A DNA stretch of 64,000 nucleotides, from assembly GCA_021186555.1 (NCBI GenBank), contig JAJKFL010000007.1:4845249-4909248 (forward strand). Reading direction: 5' to 3'. The translations under genes were made by a program, and so were the position numbers. Under the pieces are notes generated by a model that searched no databases, was not told the DNA's origin, and saw nothing but the letters and a program-made list of their open reading frames with translations. The stretch is from Reticulitermes speratus (Eukaryota; Arthropoda; Insecta; Blattodea; Rhinotermitidae). Positions 21,903 to 33,455 of the stretch are shown one piece after another; within the stretch, counting starts at the first letter, position 1; every line of letters starts with the position of its first letter.

Positions 21903-23529
21903 TCAGATTCTGAATGAGTTCCATATTGCGTGGAGTCCGTAATTCCTAAATTCCTGCCCATCATTAATATCCTCAAGGCCTTCGAATAATCCAATATCGT
22001 GGTCCTTGTTTGGTCCTGTTCGGCCATTAAACCACTGATTATTTTCTCTGTCGCTGTGTGCAGTGCCGCTCTGATGTGATGGCAATGTCTGTGGAGCGTG
22101 CTTGTTGTTGAAACTGGCCCTGAGAACGAGTCTAACTGACCTTTGCTGCTGCTGGGAGAAGGGTTCTTTCTGAACGAAAAGGAACGGAAGGCTTTGTAAT
22201 ACAAGTCCTCTGGAGTGGGGTGAGAGTTAACTACCTCACCAAAATTATGTTCTGTTTCTCTGTGGGGGCGGTTGTTATTGGGGTGTCCATGAGAAACAGG
22301 GAAACCTGTCTCGCTGCCTGTACTCCACTGGCGGAGTTCTGATCGTTGTATCGTCCGGCAGAATTTTGAGTATTGTATCGCAGGTCGTGCTCTCCCCAAA
22401 TATTTTGATTTCTTAATCGCGATTCCTGGCCAGTTTGGGAGGTCTGTGTGTTGTACTGAAATTCGTTTGTCCCTCCAACGTTCTGAGTGTTGTATCTCAA
22501 ATCATCCTTACCAGCTGGACGTTGACCATTCCCAAAAGTATGGCCGCCGAATTGCGTTGCTCGAACAACAGGGAAATTTTGTGCATTAAGCTGCAATTCC
22601 TGTCTGTTTCCAGAGTTCTGATTCTGATTCTTGAATCGAAACTCCTGTCCGTCCCCGAAGTTCTGGTTATTGAGCCTAAAGTCCTGACCGTGCCCGGAGT
22701 TGTGATTCTTGAACACCCGAACCCCCTGTGCGTCCGACGGGTTTTGATTCTTGAACGCCCGAAAATCCTGGTCGGCAGCGGAGGTGTACTGAAAGTCGTG
22801 ACCTCCAGATAAACTGGGAGTGTTGATCTCATCGGGCAGTGTAGAGTATCCCTTAACACGACTCTCAACCGCCGCGTTGTCTGACTGGTAAGAATGTCTG
22901 CTGACGTATTCGTGTTGGCTGTCTCGATTCCGCATGTTGCTTTTGCGACGGTCGTACCTGTCATAGTTCCGATATTTCTTCGCATAGTAATCTATTGCAT
23001 CAATTTCGTTTCCAAAAGGTCTAGACTCTGTAGCTGAATCTTCGTATTCGTTGTAATCAGAATCTGCGTGGTCCCCGTCGTGCTTCTGGCTGTCTCCAGA
23101 GGGCAGGTACGAGTCTGCTTGGTTCCCGTAGTGCGCCTCACTGTCTCGAATGTGTAGGTACGAATCCCGATATCTCTTCTGCGGTCTGTGCTGTGGTGTC
23201 CAGTTGCGGTAGTTCTTGGCGTAGTTGTTCATTCCGTAGCTCTTGCCGCCTGCGAAGGGCACCCTATGACCTACCTTCCTGAGGTAGCGCTTTCTGTACC
23301 GTCCTCGCCCCCGCCACGGCCTCCGACCCTTCTTCCCGCGATGGGACTTCCTTGGTCTGTGGCCGTAGTTGTATCCGTAGCCATAACCCTTGGCATACTG
23401 CTCTGTCTTGTGGTACTTGTGAATAACCTTGACTTGCTGCGGTGTGTGGATCACCAGCCGCGAACTGCAACAGTGTTCAATGTCTCTGCAGTGACAAACA
23501 CCACAAACCTCTGTCAATGCAGGCACTGC
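21903..23529 (-). pseudogene. Gln/Asn-repeat protein exon, probably secreted, two frameshifts
   Basis: This is the only long frame with real protein character. Frame one runs from 23526 and stays open to the stop at 22231, but the protein-like reading appears to shift near 22320-22290 to a second frame (ETGFPVSHGHPNNNRPH..., TPEDLYYKAFRSFSF) and near 22110 to a third (FNNKHAPQTLPSHQ ... INDGQEFRNYG) that stops at 21903. Joined it would be about 540 residues. N-terminal CGVCHCRDIEHCC is Cys-rich, then a KVIHKYHK stretch, then Gly/Tyr/Arg-rich sequence, then degenerate repeats of about 13 residues with the pattern (Q/H)(D/E)(F/L)RxNxQNxxG. The first codon is GTG and an in-frame stop lies just upstream. 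AG dinucleotides at 23526-23530 suggest a splice acceptor, with an earlier exon (signal peptide?) outside. It could be a cuticle-associated or other low-complexity secreted protein. No homologue is recognised. The frameshifts may be assembly errors or real decay. Confidence 0.55.
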
Positions 23530-23584
23530 TAGGAATCGCTAATTAAATACTGTTCTAGATTTGTGTATGCGCTTCTGGTCTGCA

Positions 23585-23720
23585 TTACCTCCCTGGAGCA
23601 AGGTCCTTCTTGAGAAGCTGACAGTTGCCCAGTTTGTTAAGTAAGAATTTACCCACCGTTTATAGAACCTCATAATTCATTACCGTGTTCACAAAAGCAC
23701 GCCTCTGCGTCTGAGCCACA
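23585..23720 (+). mobile_element. Diverged CTCCATGGAGCAGAG-type repeat fragment
   Basis: CTGGAGCAAGGTCCTTCTTG...TTTATAGAACCTCATAATTCATTACCG aligns with 12302-12440. It lies just upstream (gene sense) of the Gln/Asn-repeat exon, that is in its putative intron. Confidence 0.55.
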
Positions 23721-25060
23721 TGAATGCTGACGGCTTCCTTACGCCATATTTCTGCAAGTTCCATCTTAGTATTGCTCTCCCGACTACAATTACGTCTCTC
23801 AAACAATGTCCTGTTTTCAGATGTTTCGGCTTCATTCATGTAGGCATATGGGTTTAGCCTCCTCCACATAGATACGAAACACGGAAACTAACGATGTTTC
23901 ACGTTCAGATTTGCGGGCAGAGTCTACGTACTGTTGCTGCCAACAGACACACAGATCGGTTAAACGAAACAGAAAAATTAATATACGCTTACCATCACCC
24001 TTACTTTACAACCGTCTTCACTGCAGGAACGTTCATAAAGTACCTGGACAAAACATATAGCTCAATATTTGTGAATCGCAAGGGCGAGTGTCATTGTGAT
24101 AAGAATTTTGCCATTTCAGAAACGACATAGAGTGTAGTCGGTGGACACTCGTGGACGCTTAAGACCTTCATTACGTGTGTAGTTTTTGTATTAATGCTAG
24201 TGTCTGGTTTAAAATGTAGAAAAAAAATTTTATTGGCTGATGTCATTTTTCTCTGAAAGCGGGACCGTAATGTATAAATTGTTGCGAAATAAACTTCTGA
24301 TCTTCTTGCAAGAATTTTGGGTTTATAATTCTGTGGACGCCCTCATAAATATTTTCAACTCACAAATAAGTCTCAGAGTCCTACGGCGCGGAGACCGGAA
24401 TTAGATCTCACATCTTCCGTAACTTCCGAATTCTGGAAATGAGCGTGGAACAGTGAAAGACGACTTCATTGGAGATAGAAATTCTTAATGCATTGAACTT
24501 TCTACACTGTAGTGGCCCCCTTTCATACAGTTAAGTTACCATAATGTGGCCCCCTTTCGTACAGTTAAGTTACCATAATGTGGCCTCCTTTTCTTGTTTC
24601 CTAAACCTACATATCAAGAAACGTTACCTGCTCAATGTCCAGTCTGTAGAGTGCCTGACGTTTGACATACATCCGTGGTCTTGTATAGTCTAAACAAACT
24701 TGTATGCTGTGTTATAAATATCCAAGGAAAGTGACTACAGTTTCCTAATTTCTTTCTATGATTTTGTTGCTTTCGAAATAATTACTCCTACATCTACTAG
24801 ACTTACATTCCTTAGAAGAACAGATGGTTGGAGATATTTACAAAATATGAAGATTTATAATTTGTATTCTTTATCAAATGCATTAGGGTAAAGGTAATGA
24901 GACGGGTACAGCATGTCACATGCATTTGGGAGACAAGAACTGGCAGTAGGTTTTTTGGTTGGAAAACCTGTTGGTAAGACATTGTTAAATATAATGGGAT
25001 AATGTTAAATGGGGGTATGGGTTTGTGGACTGAATCCGACTCAGTATTAAATAAAGGTAA
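23721..25060. other. Mostly unassigned DNA
   Basis: Apart from a 34-bp unit (GTGGCCCCCTTTC...ACCATAAT) repeated about two and a half times at 24509-24590, nothing is recognised. Confidence 0.45.
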
Positions 25061-25066
25061 AATTTG

Positions 25067-25282
25067 TCCATGTGGGATTTGTGGTGGGCAAAGTGGAACT
25101 GGGACAGGTTTTTCCCCGAGTACTTCGGTTTTCCTCTGTCAATTTCATTCCACTGGTGATCCATTACATGGAAAAATGAAAACAACTGATCATCAATCTC
25201 TCATCTTCATCACAGGGTTACACAAGAAGCCTTGAGGCTACGATGCGTCCGTAGCATCTGCTGCGGGGCCCTTCTCAAAAAA
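25067..25282 (+). mobile_element. SINE family B, 5' truncated
   Basis: Starts at GTCCATGTGGGATTTGTGG, after the tRNA-like head, and ends CTGCGGGGCCCTTCTC with an A-run. Confidence 0.85.
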
Positions 25283-25314
25283 AAGCCGTAAACACCTTGA
25301 AGGCATTGAGGTTT

Positions 25315-25505
25315 TATTCTTAAAATTTGCCATAGACTCACACCTCGGGGAAAGAGCCGCCCGTACCCACTGACTGTGAGGCTGGGTGGACTTCAGAGTC
25401 GGTCTGGACGATTCAGAGAAGAGATAAATTGCTTTCCCCTGCCGGGATTTGAACCAAGGAGCGCTCAGACCGTAGCCTAGTCACTTCACTGACGACGCTC
25501 CCGCG
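25315..25505 (-). mobile_element. SINE-like family D (tRNA-derived)
   Basis: On the minus strand the B box is GGTTCAAATCCCGGC near 25450, with a tRNA-like head to the right (GGGAGCGTCGTCAGTGAAG). GAGAAGATAAATT-type sequence in the body is shared with 52590-52775. Confidence 0.5.
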
Positions 25506-25774
25506 GCTTCATTTGACTTAGTATAGCGTCCAGTAATATATAGAAGAGGGGTGAGAGCAACTGAATTACGTACTGCAAAATGTATTTACCATCGTGGGCA
25601 TGTTAATGTAGATCGCTCACAGTCGGTGACGCTTGTTGTTGCTGTTCAAACAGCGTGTGTGAAATTTGTGTATGAGAGACAGGATGACTGAGCACCTGAG
25701 AGGGAGGAAATGACAGGAGTTGCGATGTAATTACATAACGAAGAAGGTCATAATATCCATTTTCGTTTATGATT

Positions 25775-26083
25775 ATCGATGTAACAAGGGCCGTGCCATG
25801 GCTCAGGCGGTTAGTCGCCGGCCTTCCACTGCGGAGGCCCGGGTTCGATCCCGGGTCAGTCCATGTGGGGTTTGTGGTGGACAAAGTGGCACTGTGACAG
25901 GTTTTTCTCCGAGTTGTCGGTTTTCCCCTGTCAATTTCATTCCACTGGTGCTCCATTACTTGTAAAACTTGGTAAAAACTGCTCATCTTCAACACAAGGT
26001 TGCACAAAAAGCCTTAAGGCTGTGGTGCGTCCGCAGCATCTGCTGCGGGGCCCTTCACCATGTAAAAAAAATCGATGTAACAA
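25775..26083 (+). mobile_element. SINE family B with 13-bp target duplication
   Basis: A full-length copy (25788-26070) lies between perfect direct repeats ATCGATGTAACAA (25775-25787 and 26071-26083). An A-run precedes the 3' duplication. This is a recent, clean insertion. Confidence 0.95.
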
Positions 26084-26855
26084 TGTGGAATGTTGAGAGA
26101 GGCGAAGCATATAGCCTGCATGGGGAAGATAATAAAAAGGTACAGAGAAGACCACGTGCGAGACATAGGTGCAGCTGTTTGCTTATAGTCTTTTGTCTTC
26201 CAGTTTTATGCCCATAATATTCACCTTAACATGCAGGACTGTGATTTTGCACGTTGTTTGGTATCGGTGTGAAATAGTGTCTTGCATTAAGGAACGCACT
26301 GTGGTTCGGCCTGTTAGAGAACAGGAAGATATTTGGGCCTAAGGGTACGAGGTAACAGCAGAGTGGAGAAGACTACATAACGAGGAGCTTTACGATTTTT
26401 AGTCCCCACGACATATTGCTCGCGTGATCAGATCATGGAGCATGAGACTGGGGAGGAGAGAAAAATGGATGTGGGATTTTGGTGGGAATGGATCACTTAG
26501 ATGTGAGGATAATATTGAAATAGATATAAAAATATACAGGATGGGCGGGCGTGGACTACATTAGTTCTCCTTAGGATAGGAACACGTGAAGGGTTGCTGT
26601 GAACAGGGTACTGAACCTTGAGGTAGCACAAAACGTGGGGAATGTTTTGAGCAGCTGAAGAACTATTAGCTTCTCAAGATGGATTCTGCTTGCTTGAGAC
26701 AGTAAGTCAGTTAAATAGTGTGATGTAGATCGGAGGATAATATTAAAATGATCCTAAAAAATAGGGTGTTAAGGTGTGAACTGGGTTCGACTTGCTGAGA
26801 TTAGGTTTCACGGGCGGATCCTGTGAACAAGGTCATGAATTTTCGTTTTCCATAA
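26084..26855 (+). pseudogene. Non-LTR retrotransposon tail remnants (two stretches)
   Basis: GTGGAGAAGACTACATAACGAGGAGC and TTTACGATTTTTAGTCC (26360-26405) encode WRRLHNEELYDF-like residues. Further on, TGGTGGGAATGGATC...GAGGATAATATTGAAATAGAT and CTTAGGATAGGAACACG (26480-26590) recall RRWEDNIKMDL and LAQDR. A second partial tail is at 26700-26840. Many stops and indels. Confidence 0.5.
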
Positions 26856-27016
26856 AAATACGGTACTATACTTACCAGCTGATCGACTACGATCTTATCA
26901 ATATGAAGGGAGGTCCTACTTGCATAAACTGCGTCGTTGCTGGCCCTAAAGTTATGTGGTTTTGGCGCGTTGTTAAAACGACACGTATACTCTGACCACT
27001 GTTTATTGATGTGTTT

Positions 27017-27162
27017 TGGTTATAAAACACATTATTTCGAAGACTCGGCTCTGAATCCGGATTGGAAATGGAGGTGAGCTCCATGTTGCCTTTCCAGCTG
27101 ATAGATTTCTACTTTCATTTGGTGAATGGGACAACTAGTCTTGGGAATGTGTTTTATAACCA
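27017..27162. repeat. 17-bp perfect inverted repeat
   Basis: TGGTTATAAAACACATT (27017-27033) and its exact inverse (27146-27162) bracket about 112 bp. They may be termini of a small decayed element. No flanking duplication is evident. Confidence 0.5.
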
Positions 27163-27512
27163 GAAGGGACGATCGGTGTCGTCTGATGTACGTCAGGTTA
27201 ATATACTCACTGTCCTGCTTGTACTTCCTCAGCCGGCTCCAAGAGCACGAATGCTGCTAGGAATATCTGCAACAGGTAAAGACACGACTTTCAACCTGCT
27301 TTGTGCTAGCTTATGCTGTGGTAATAAATTAGAACATTAATCCTGGTTTTCAGAAATGCAAGTCGATTACCTGCAGAATAAAGGCACTTAGATTTTAACT
27401 TAGATTTTACAGGATTATACAATCCTGGATGTCACATCTCAGTATGCCACCGCGGATATGTTAGAGGTTCTTTAACCCTTTAAGGATGAAACGTAATTTT
27501 CATTTCAAGACT

Positions 27513-29217
27513 CAGTCTGTACCGCGCAGTAAACACACTCCGTCTCAGTTATACAAACCAGTCAGTTAATGTTGTACAGTGAAATAATCGCTGTTTGTTC
27601 TGAGATCCACACAAAACACATAAATACAGTCCGTACCGCGCAGTAAACACACTCCGTCTCAGTTATACAAACAGTCAGTTAATGCTGTACAGTGAAATAA
27701 TCGCTGTTTGTTCTGAGATCCACACAAAACACATAAATACAGTCCGTACCGCGCAGTAAACACACTCCGTCTCAGTTATACAAACCAGTCAGTTAATGTT
27801 GTACAGTGAAATAATGGCTGTTTGTTCTGAGATCCACACAAAACACATAAATACAGTCCGTACCGCGCAGTAAACACACACCGTCTCAGTTATACAAACC
27901 AGTCAGGTAATGCTGTACAGTGAAATAATCGCTGTTTGTTCTGAGATCCACACAAAACACATAAATACAGTCCGTACCGCGCAGTAAACACACTCCGTCT
28001 CAGTTATACAAACCAGTCAGTTAATGCTGTACAGTGAAATAATCGCTGTTTGTTCTGAGATCCACACAAAACACATAAATACAGTCCGTACCGCGCAGTA
28101 AACACACTCCGTCTCAGTTATACAAACCAGTCAGTTAATGCTGTACAGTGAAATAATCGCTGTTTGTTCTGAGATCCACACAAAACACATAAATACAGTC
28201 CGTACCGCGCAGTAAACACACACCGTCTCAGTTATGCAAACCAGTCAGTTAATGTTGTACAGTGAAATAATCGCTGTTTGTTCTGAGATCCACACAAAAC
28301 ACAAATACAGTCCGTACCGCGCAGTAAACACACTCCGTCTCAGTTATACAAACCAGTCAGTTAATGTTGTACAGTGAAATAATCGCTGTTTGTTCTGAGA
28401 TCCACACAAAACACATAAATACAGTCCGTACCGCGCAGTAAACACACTCCGTCTCAGTTATACAAACCAGTCAGTTAATGCTGTGCAGTGAAATAATCGC
28501 TGTTTGTTCTGAGATCCACACAAAACACATAAATACAGTCCGTACCGCGCAGTAAACACACACCGTCTCAGTTATACAAACCAGTCAGGTAATGCTGTAC
28601 AGTGAAATAATCGCTGTTTGTTCTGAGATCCACACAAAACACATAAATACAGTCCGTACCGCGCAGTAAACACACTCCGTCTCAGTTATACAAACCAGTC
28701 AGTTAATGCTGTACAGTGAAATAATCGCTGTTTGTTCTGAGATCCACACAAAACACATAAATACAGTCCGTACCGCGCAGTAAACACACTCCGTCTCAGT
28801 TATACAAACCAGTCAGTTAATGCTGTACAGTGAAATAATCGCTGTTTGTTCTGAGATCCACACAAAACACATAAATACAGTCCGTACCGCGCAGTAAACA
28901 CACACCGTCTCAGTTATGCAAACCAGTCAGTTAATGTTGTACAGTGAAATAATCGCTGTTTGTTCTGAGATCCACACAAAACACAAATACAGTCCGTACC
29001 GCGCAGTAAACACACTCCGTCTCAGTTATACAAACCAGTCAGTTAATGTTGTACAGTGAAATAATCGCTGTTTGTTCTGAGATCCACACAAAACACATAA
29101 ATACAGTCCGTACCGCGCAGTAAACACACTCCGTCTCAGTTATACAAACCAGTCAGTTAATGCTGTGCAGTGAAATAATCGCTGTTTGTTCTGAGATCCA
29201 CACAAAACACATAAATA
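27513..29217. repeat. 114-bp satellite, 15 monomers, with higher-order structure
   Basis: The monomer runs from CAGTCCGTACCGCGCAG to CACATAAATA (114 bp). Variant sites (ACTCCG/ACACCG, CAGTTAATG/CAGGTAATG, TTATAC/TTATGC, TGTAC/TGTGC and a 2-bp loss) show that monomers 4-9 (27854-28535) are repeated in order as monomers 10-15 (28536-29217), a 682-bp higher-order unit. Confidence 0.95.
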
Positions 29218-29695
29218 CACTGTGTGGGCAGAGCGTAGAATTTGTGAATGTTAAACATGGTGGTACATATAGTAACCACTGGGCTTTAGCTGTGTACATA
29301 TAAAGACCCAGTCCGTACCGCGCAGTAAACACACTCTGTCTCAGTTATACAAACCAATTAGTTAATGCTGTACAGTGAAATAATCGCTGTTTGTTCTGAG
29401 ATCCACACAAAACACATAAATACACTGTGTGGGCAGAGCGTAGAATTTGTGAATGTTAAACATGGTGGTACATATAGTAACCACTGGGCTTTAGCTGTGT
29501 ACATATAAAGACCCAGTCCGTACCGCGCAGTAAACACACTCTGTCTCAGTTATACAAACCAATTAGTTAATGCTGTACAGTGAAATAATCGCTGTTTGTT
29601 CTGAGATCCACACAAAACACATAAATACACTGTGTGGGCAGAGCGTAGAATTTGTGAATGTTAAACATGGTGGTACGTAAGTTATAGTAACCGTT
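29218..29695. repeat. 204-bp composite repeat next to the satellite
   Basis: The 114-bp monomer is fused to a 90-bp spacer (CACTGTGTGGGCAGAGCG...ATATAAAGACC). CAGTCCGT recurs at 29310 and 29514, 204 bp apart. About two and a half units, the last diverging after 29675. Confidence 0.9.
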
Positions 29696-30335
29696 AGGCT
29701 TCAAAAGGCTATTGAAGCTCTTTCACCTGTGGGTTTTGTACAGCATCCAAAGAGATAAAAAAATATTTTGAATGATGTTTGGTTTCCGACCTATTTTAAG
29801 ATGCCAGACCGCCACGCTATGCTGTGGGTGACCACGGAAAGCGTCACTCAGAATGGCGGGAAACCTGGGTGAAATTATAGAGGTTTATCTCCCGTAATGG
29901 AGTCCGGAGCTTTAAAACTGTAGACTACCAAACGTCGCGGTGCTTCTGTAGCTAAAATTGACGATAGATCGTGGCGAAATAGTTATGTAGGAGAGAAGCA
30001 GGGTGTAGCTAGGCTTTTGGCGCAATCAGAATGGACGCGCCTAAAAGAAATTAACCTTAAAAAAATCACGATCACTTACTGAATTTCTTTTCATTTAGCT
30101 CCACTATTTAAAATGTGTTAAGCGCGGACAAAGGATATTTTTTCACTCATAGTGTTAATTGTGTCGCTCATTTTCTGCCTCTTGGTCTCTCCGCCTCCCC
30201 ATACCTACGCCATCGGAGTGAGGCGGTTTGTAAAGATGATAGGACGATACGTAGCTTGTCGTGCATAGTATTGGAATCTCCGTCCTTACAGACGAGACCG
30301 CCTTACCACGTTAATTCTGCAAGTAACATAAGGGT
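29696..30335. other. Unassigned DNA
   Basis: I recognise nothing. The frame 30115-30450 runs into SINE A. Confidence 0.4.
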
Positions 30336-30336
30336 T

Positions 30337-30430
30337 CCGATCCCAGTGGCCGTGCGGTCTAAGGTGTGGGTCTTCGGCCGCTCGCTTACTGGGATCGTGG
30401 GTTCGAATCCCACCGGGGGCATGGATGTTT
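30337..30430 (+). mobile_element. SINE family A, head only
   Basis: CCGATCCCAGTGGCCGTGCG through B box GGGTTCGAATCCC to GGGGGCATGGATG, then diverges. Confidence 0.85.
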
Positions 30431-30546
30431 GTGTTGTGTTTGTTATATAAGGACGGTAGCATGGAACGTAAAGTGACATGAAGGACGAAAAGGATTTAAA
30501 CAGTACAAAAAAAATGGATCAAAGGGGAAAAACCCCGGACAGACAA

Positions 30547-30740
30547 GAAAGAATCCCGCCTAGGGCATGGATGTCTGTCTGTTGTGAGTGTTGTGTGTTG
30601 TCAGGTAGAGGTCTCTGCGACGAGCTGGTCACTGGTCCAGAGGAGTCCTACCGATTGTGGTGTGTCTGAGTGTGATCGTGAAGCCTCGAAAAATGAGGCG
30701 GCCTAGGCCCCCAAGGGGCTGTCGAGCCATTAGAAAAAAT
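30547..30740 (+). mobile_element. SINE family A, 5' truncated second copy
   Basis: Resumes at AATCCCGCCTAGGGCATGG, overlapping the last 20 or so family positions of the preceding head, and runs to GGGGCTGTCGAGCCATTAG. The overlap means two insertions or a duplication, not one element split by an insert. Confidence 0.8.
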
Positions 30741-30848
30741 ACCCTAAATGTAGTCAGCAATTAAAGACAATTTTAAGTTACATCAGGTATGTTGGTGACA
30801 ATACAGAATGAGGTGTCGAGTATGAACAGTGTGACCTTCCTACACTTG

Positions 30849-31212
30849 TAATTTTTATGGTATTCACACCGTGCATATTCTTACAAGTAACACATCAAGC
30901 AACTTATGCACTTAATAAAATTCATTCATGAACAAGTATAAAACTCATACATGTTTCGGCACTGGAGTGCCATCATCAGGAAGTTATTCGGAACAACGGA
31001 GTAACAAGGCCAAAAGGTCAAGATAATTGTAGATAGTTGTTGGTTGTTGGGCATTTGCAAATTTTATGGTATTCATACCGTGAATATTCTTATAATTAAT
31101 ACATCAACCAACTTATGCACTTAATAAAATACCCCGGTGCCGAAACATGTAGGAGTTTGATACTTGCTTCTGAATGTAGTTTATTAAGTGCATAAGTTGT
31201 TTGATGTACTTT
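30849..31212. mobile_element. Hammerhead-bearing repeat, rearranged arms
   Basis: TTTTATGGTATTCAcACCGTG with ACTTATGCACTTAATAAAAT occurs twice in direct order (30855-30920 and 31062-31130), followed by a minus-oriented hammerhead motif (30944-30983) and a plus-oriented remnant (31131-31155). The right end (AAGTGCATAAGTTG) inverts the left. Also related to 4093-4200. Confidence 0.6.
30944..30983 (-). ncRNA. Hammerhead ribozyme-like motif
   Basis: On the minus strand: CTGATGA, T, GGCAC-TCCA-GTGCC (perfect 5-bp stem II), GAAAC, ATGTA. The stem I side (CTTCC with TGAG) has a mismatch at the first pair, so activity is doubtful. Confidence 0.55.
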
Positions 31213-32335
31213 GTTACCGCTACGTGTTGAGCAGGCAGGCCATGTGGCACAGCAATGTTACATTCTAAAGAGGACTATACCATGAATAGTAACGATATGT
31301 GGTCCGATTTTTGTGGTCGTGGTTTGTGCAAATGGACGAAGTTGACGTAAGAACGACAAATTGCTTGGCAATATAAGGCAATATGAGGGGAAGTGATGTT
31401 TGTGAGTGTGTTGATCGAGTGTAAGGAGGGCGGGCAGGTGATGGAGCTGCACGTCTTGTGTGGAAGTCAGACACGAAGTTTCATATCTGTATGTGTAAAG
31501 CAAAATATAAAGATTCTAATTGCTTATTATTATTAAGCTTAGTTAGGATTTAATCTCCTAACATCATAATTATAATTATAATATTTTACATTATATAATG
31601 TTGTAATTATAATATATATTATATTATTATAATGTTATATAATATTATAATTATAATATAATCATTTTATTTTTACTGAAATTCCTGATTACTTGAACAT
31701 TCCACGGAAATTCAAACGTGCGAAGCGGACGTATCATTCATCGTCATTTCCACTGGTGTTTATTAATTGTATTTAAACAGTATGAAGTCAAACAATAAAT
31801 TAATTGGTGTTACAAGCGTTTCCTTGTTTCTAATTTTATTCATGGGTGTTTAATGCATTTGAAAATTAATGTAGACCCAAACCATCTAGAATGCTCTTTT
31901 GTTGGTCCTTGTCACTCACCACAGCCGCCGAGATCCACATGGTCCTACGTCACATTCTGCAGCTAAGCTCTTCCTTCCATGCCAGGTACACTTGTCTGAA
32001 GCAGTCCAGCCGCCGAGGGAACTCGCCTTTTATCTTCTGCATCACCGATCAGTGGTGGTGGGGGCGGTTTGATGGAGGTCACTGAGTCCTTCCACTGCTG
32101 CAGACATCGATTCTGCCTTTGCATTACTGTCCGTAGCGTGACACACATTCCTAGTTTAATTTGGAACTGGCTTTCGATATTTTAGTAACGTAACAGATGA
32201 AGCTAGCACATGGGTGTTATTCATTTGCTTTTAGTTTGTAAGGTATACTGTAAATATGTTAATGTCTCGTTATTTGAATTTAGGAAAATGATTCTATAAT
32301 GTAACAGTACTAAAAGATATGTATATCCTGTAGAC
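31213..32335. other. Unassigned DNA with AT-rich patch
   Basis: 31555-31670 is almost pure A/T with TATAAT-type short repeats and self-complementarity. The rest shows no gene. Confidence 0.5.
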
Positions 32336-32337
32336 AG

Positions 32338-32645
32338 GTAAGGTAAAGCAATCCCATTACAGACCTGGACAGGCCTTTAGGGCTCCAGGAGGTTGAGGCT
32401 CCCAGATTTCTAGACAATCGGCACAAGAAGGTGGTAAGGTTGTCAGCCCTACGCACCGGCCACCTTTCCCCTCAGGAAATATTCCTGGTACTCATTTCTG
32501 TTAGAGGCTGAGTCGACCCCAGGGCCATAGTGCGGCCGGAAGGATTAAGTCAATGAAAAATTCGTATGACACCATTGGGAAACGAACCCGCGACCTTCCG
32601 GCTTGTAGAGCAGTGCCTCAACCAACTGCGCCACCGCGTATCCCA
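32338..32645 (-). mobile_element. SINE family C, full length
   Basis: The minus-strand head near 32640 (GCGGTGGCGCAGTTGG), B-box complement near 32578, and tail to AAGCAATCCCATTACAG at 32347. It is the most complete C copy here. Confidence 0.9.
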
Positions 32646-32743
32646 TGGTGTAGAGAGTAAGGAACGTAATTACGTGTACAGAGTTCGGAGCACTTAAATG
32701 CTCGCTGCTGTTAAACTCAGAACCTAATTATTAGCTGTACATT

Positions 32744-33038
32744 ATCGTACTATATCTTTTTTTTTTCTTATGGCTCGACAGCCCTATATGGGCCTAGGCC
32801 TCCTCGTTTCGTCGAGGTTTCACGATCACACACATTTGAGACACACCACAGTCGGTAGGACTCCTCTGGAAGAGGGATCAGCCCGTCGCAGAGACCTCTA
32901 CCTGACATCACACAACACTCACAACAGACAGACATCCATGCCCCCGGTGGGATTCGAACCCACGATCCTAGTAAGCGAGCGGCCGAAGACCTACGCCTTA
33001 GACCGCACGGCCACTGGGATCGGCATCGAACTATATCT
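32744..33038 (-). mobile_element. SINE family A with target duplication
   Basis: A full-length copy (about 32770-33024) lies between ATCG(T/A)ACTATATCT repeats (32744-32757 and 33025-33038, one mismatch). Poly-T at 32757-32766 is the 3' tail on the minus strand. Confidence 0.95.
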
Positions 33039-33099
33039 GCAACACTAAAATTTAAAATATACAAATGTATAATTATATTGCTGTTCAGTATGATCGTGC

Positions 33100-33455
33100 A
33101 ACCAGGGCCCTCGCGCTAAGGAGAAAGATTTGGTATGTAGAGGGTATTAGAGGGGACCTAGACCTAAGTAACAGGAAGTAACGGGATGACGCATGGAATT
33201 GCATTGTATGAGTTTCGCGTTGATCAAATCAAGGCAGATGAGATGAGCAGAACATGCAGTACGCACAAAGACTGCATGGGAATATGGGGGGAATAAACCA
33301 CTTAGAACAGTTTTGTAGGTATGAGGTTAATACAAAGTGGGTCTTAAATAAATAAAGTGAGAGAGGATGGCCTAGTGTAACTGGCTTAGAATAGGGCCCA
33401 GAGGCGGGCTGTTGTGAACGGCGTAATAAAACGTCTCCTTCCACTGATAGCAGGT
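33100..33455 (+). pseudogene. Non-LTR retrotransposon 3' tail
   Basis: GATGAGATGAGCAGAACATGC and TAACTGGCTTAGAATAGGGCC...GGCGGGCTGTTGTGAACGG match the family tail (R-W-A-E-H, then LAQDR..WR..V). Broken frames. Confidence 0.5.

Noticed and set aside
22435..22985. Frames of 125 and 162 codons overlapping the Gln/Asn exon
   Set aside because: They are shadows in other frames of the repeat-encoding exon.
27513..29217. CRISPR-like array of regular repeats
   Set aside because: There are no unique spacers. The whole 114-bp unit repeats and the surrounding DNA is an insect-like nuclear genome.
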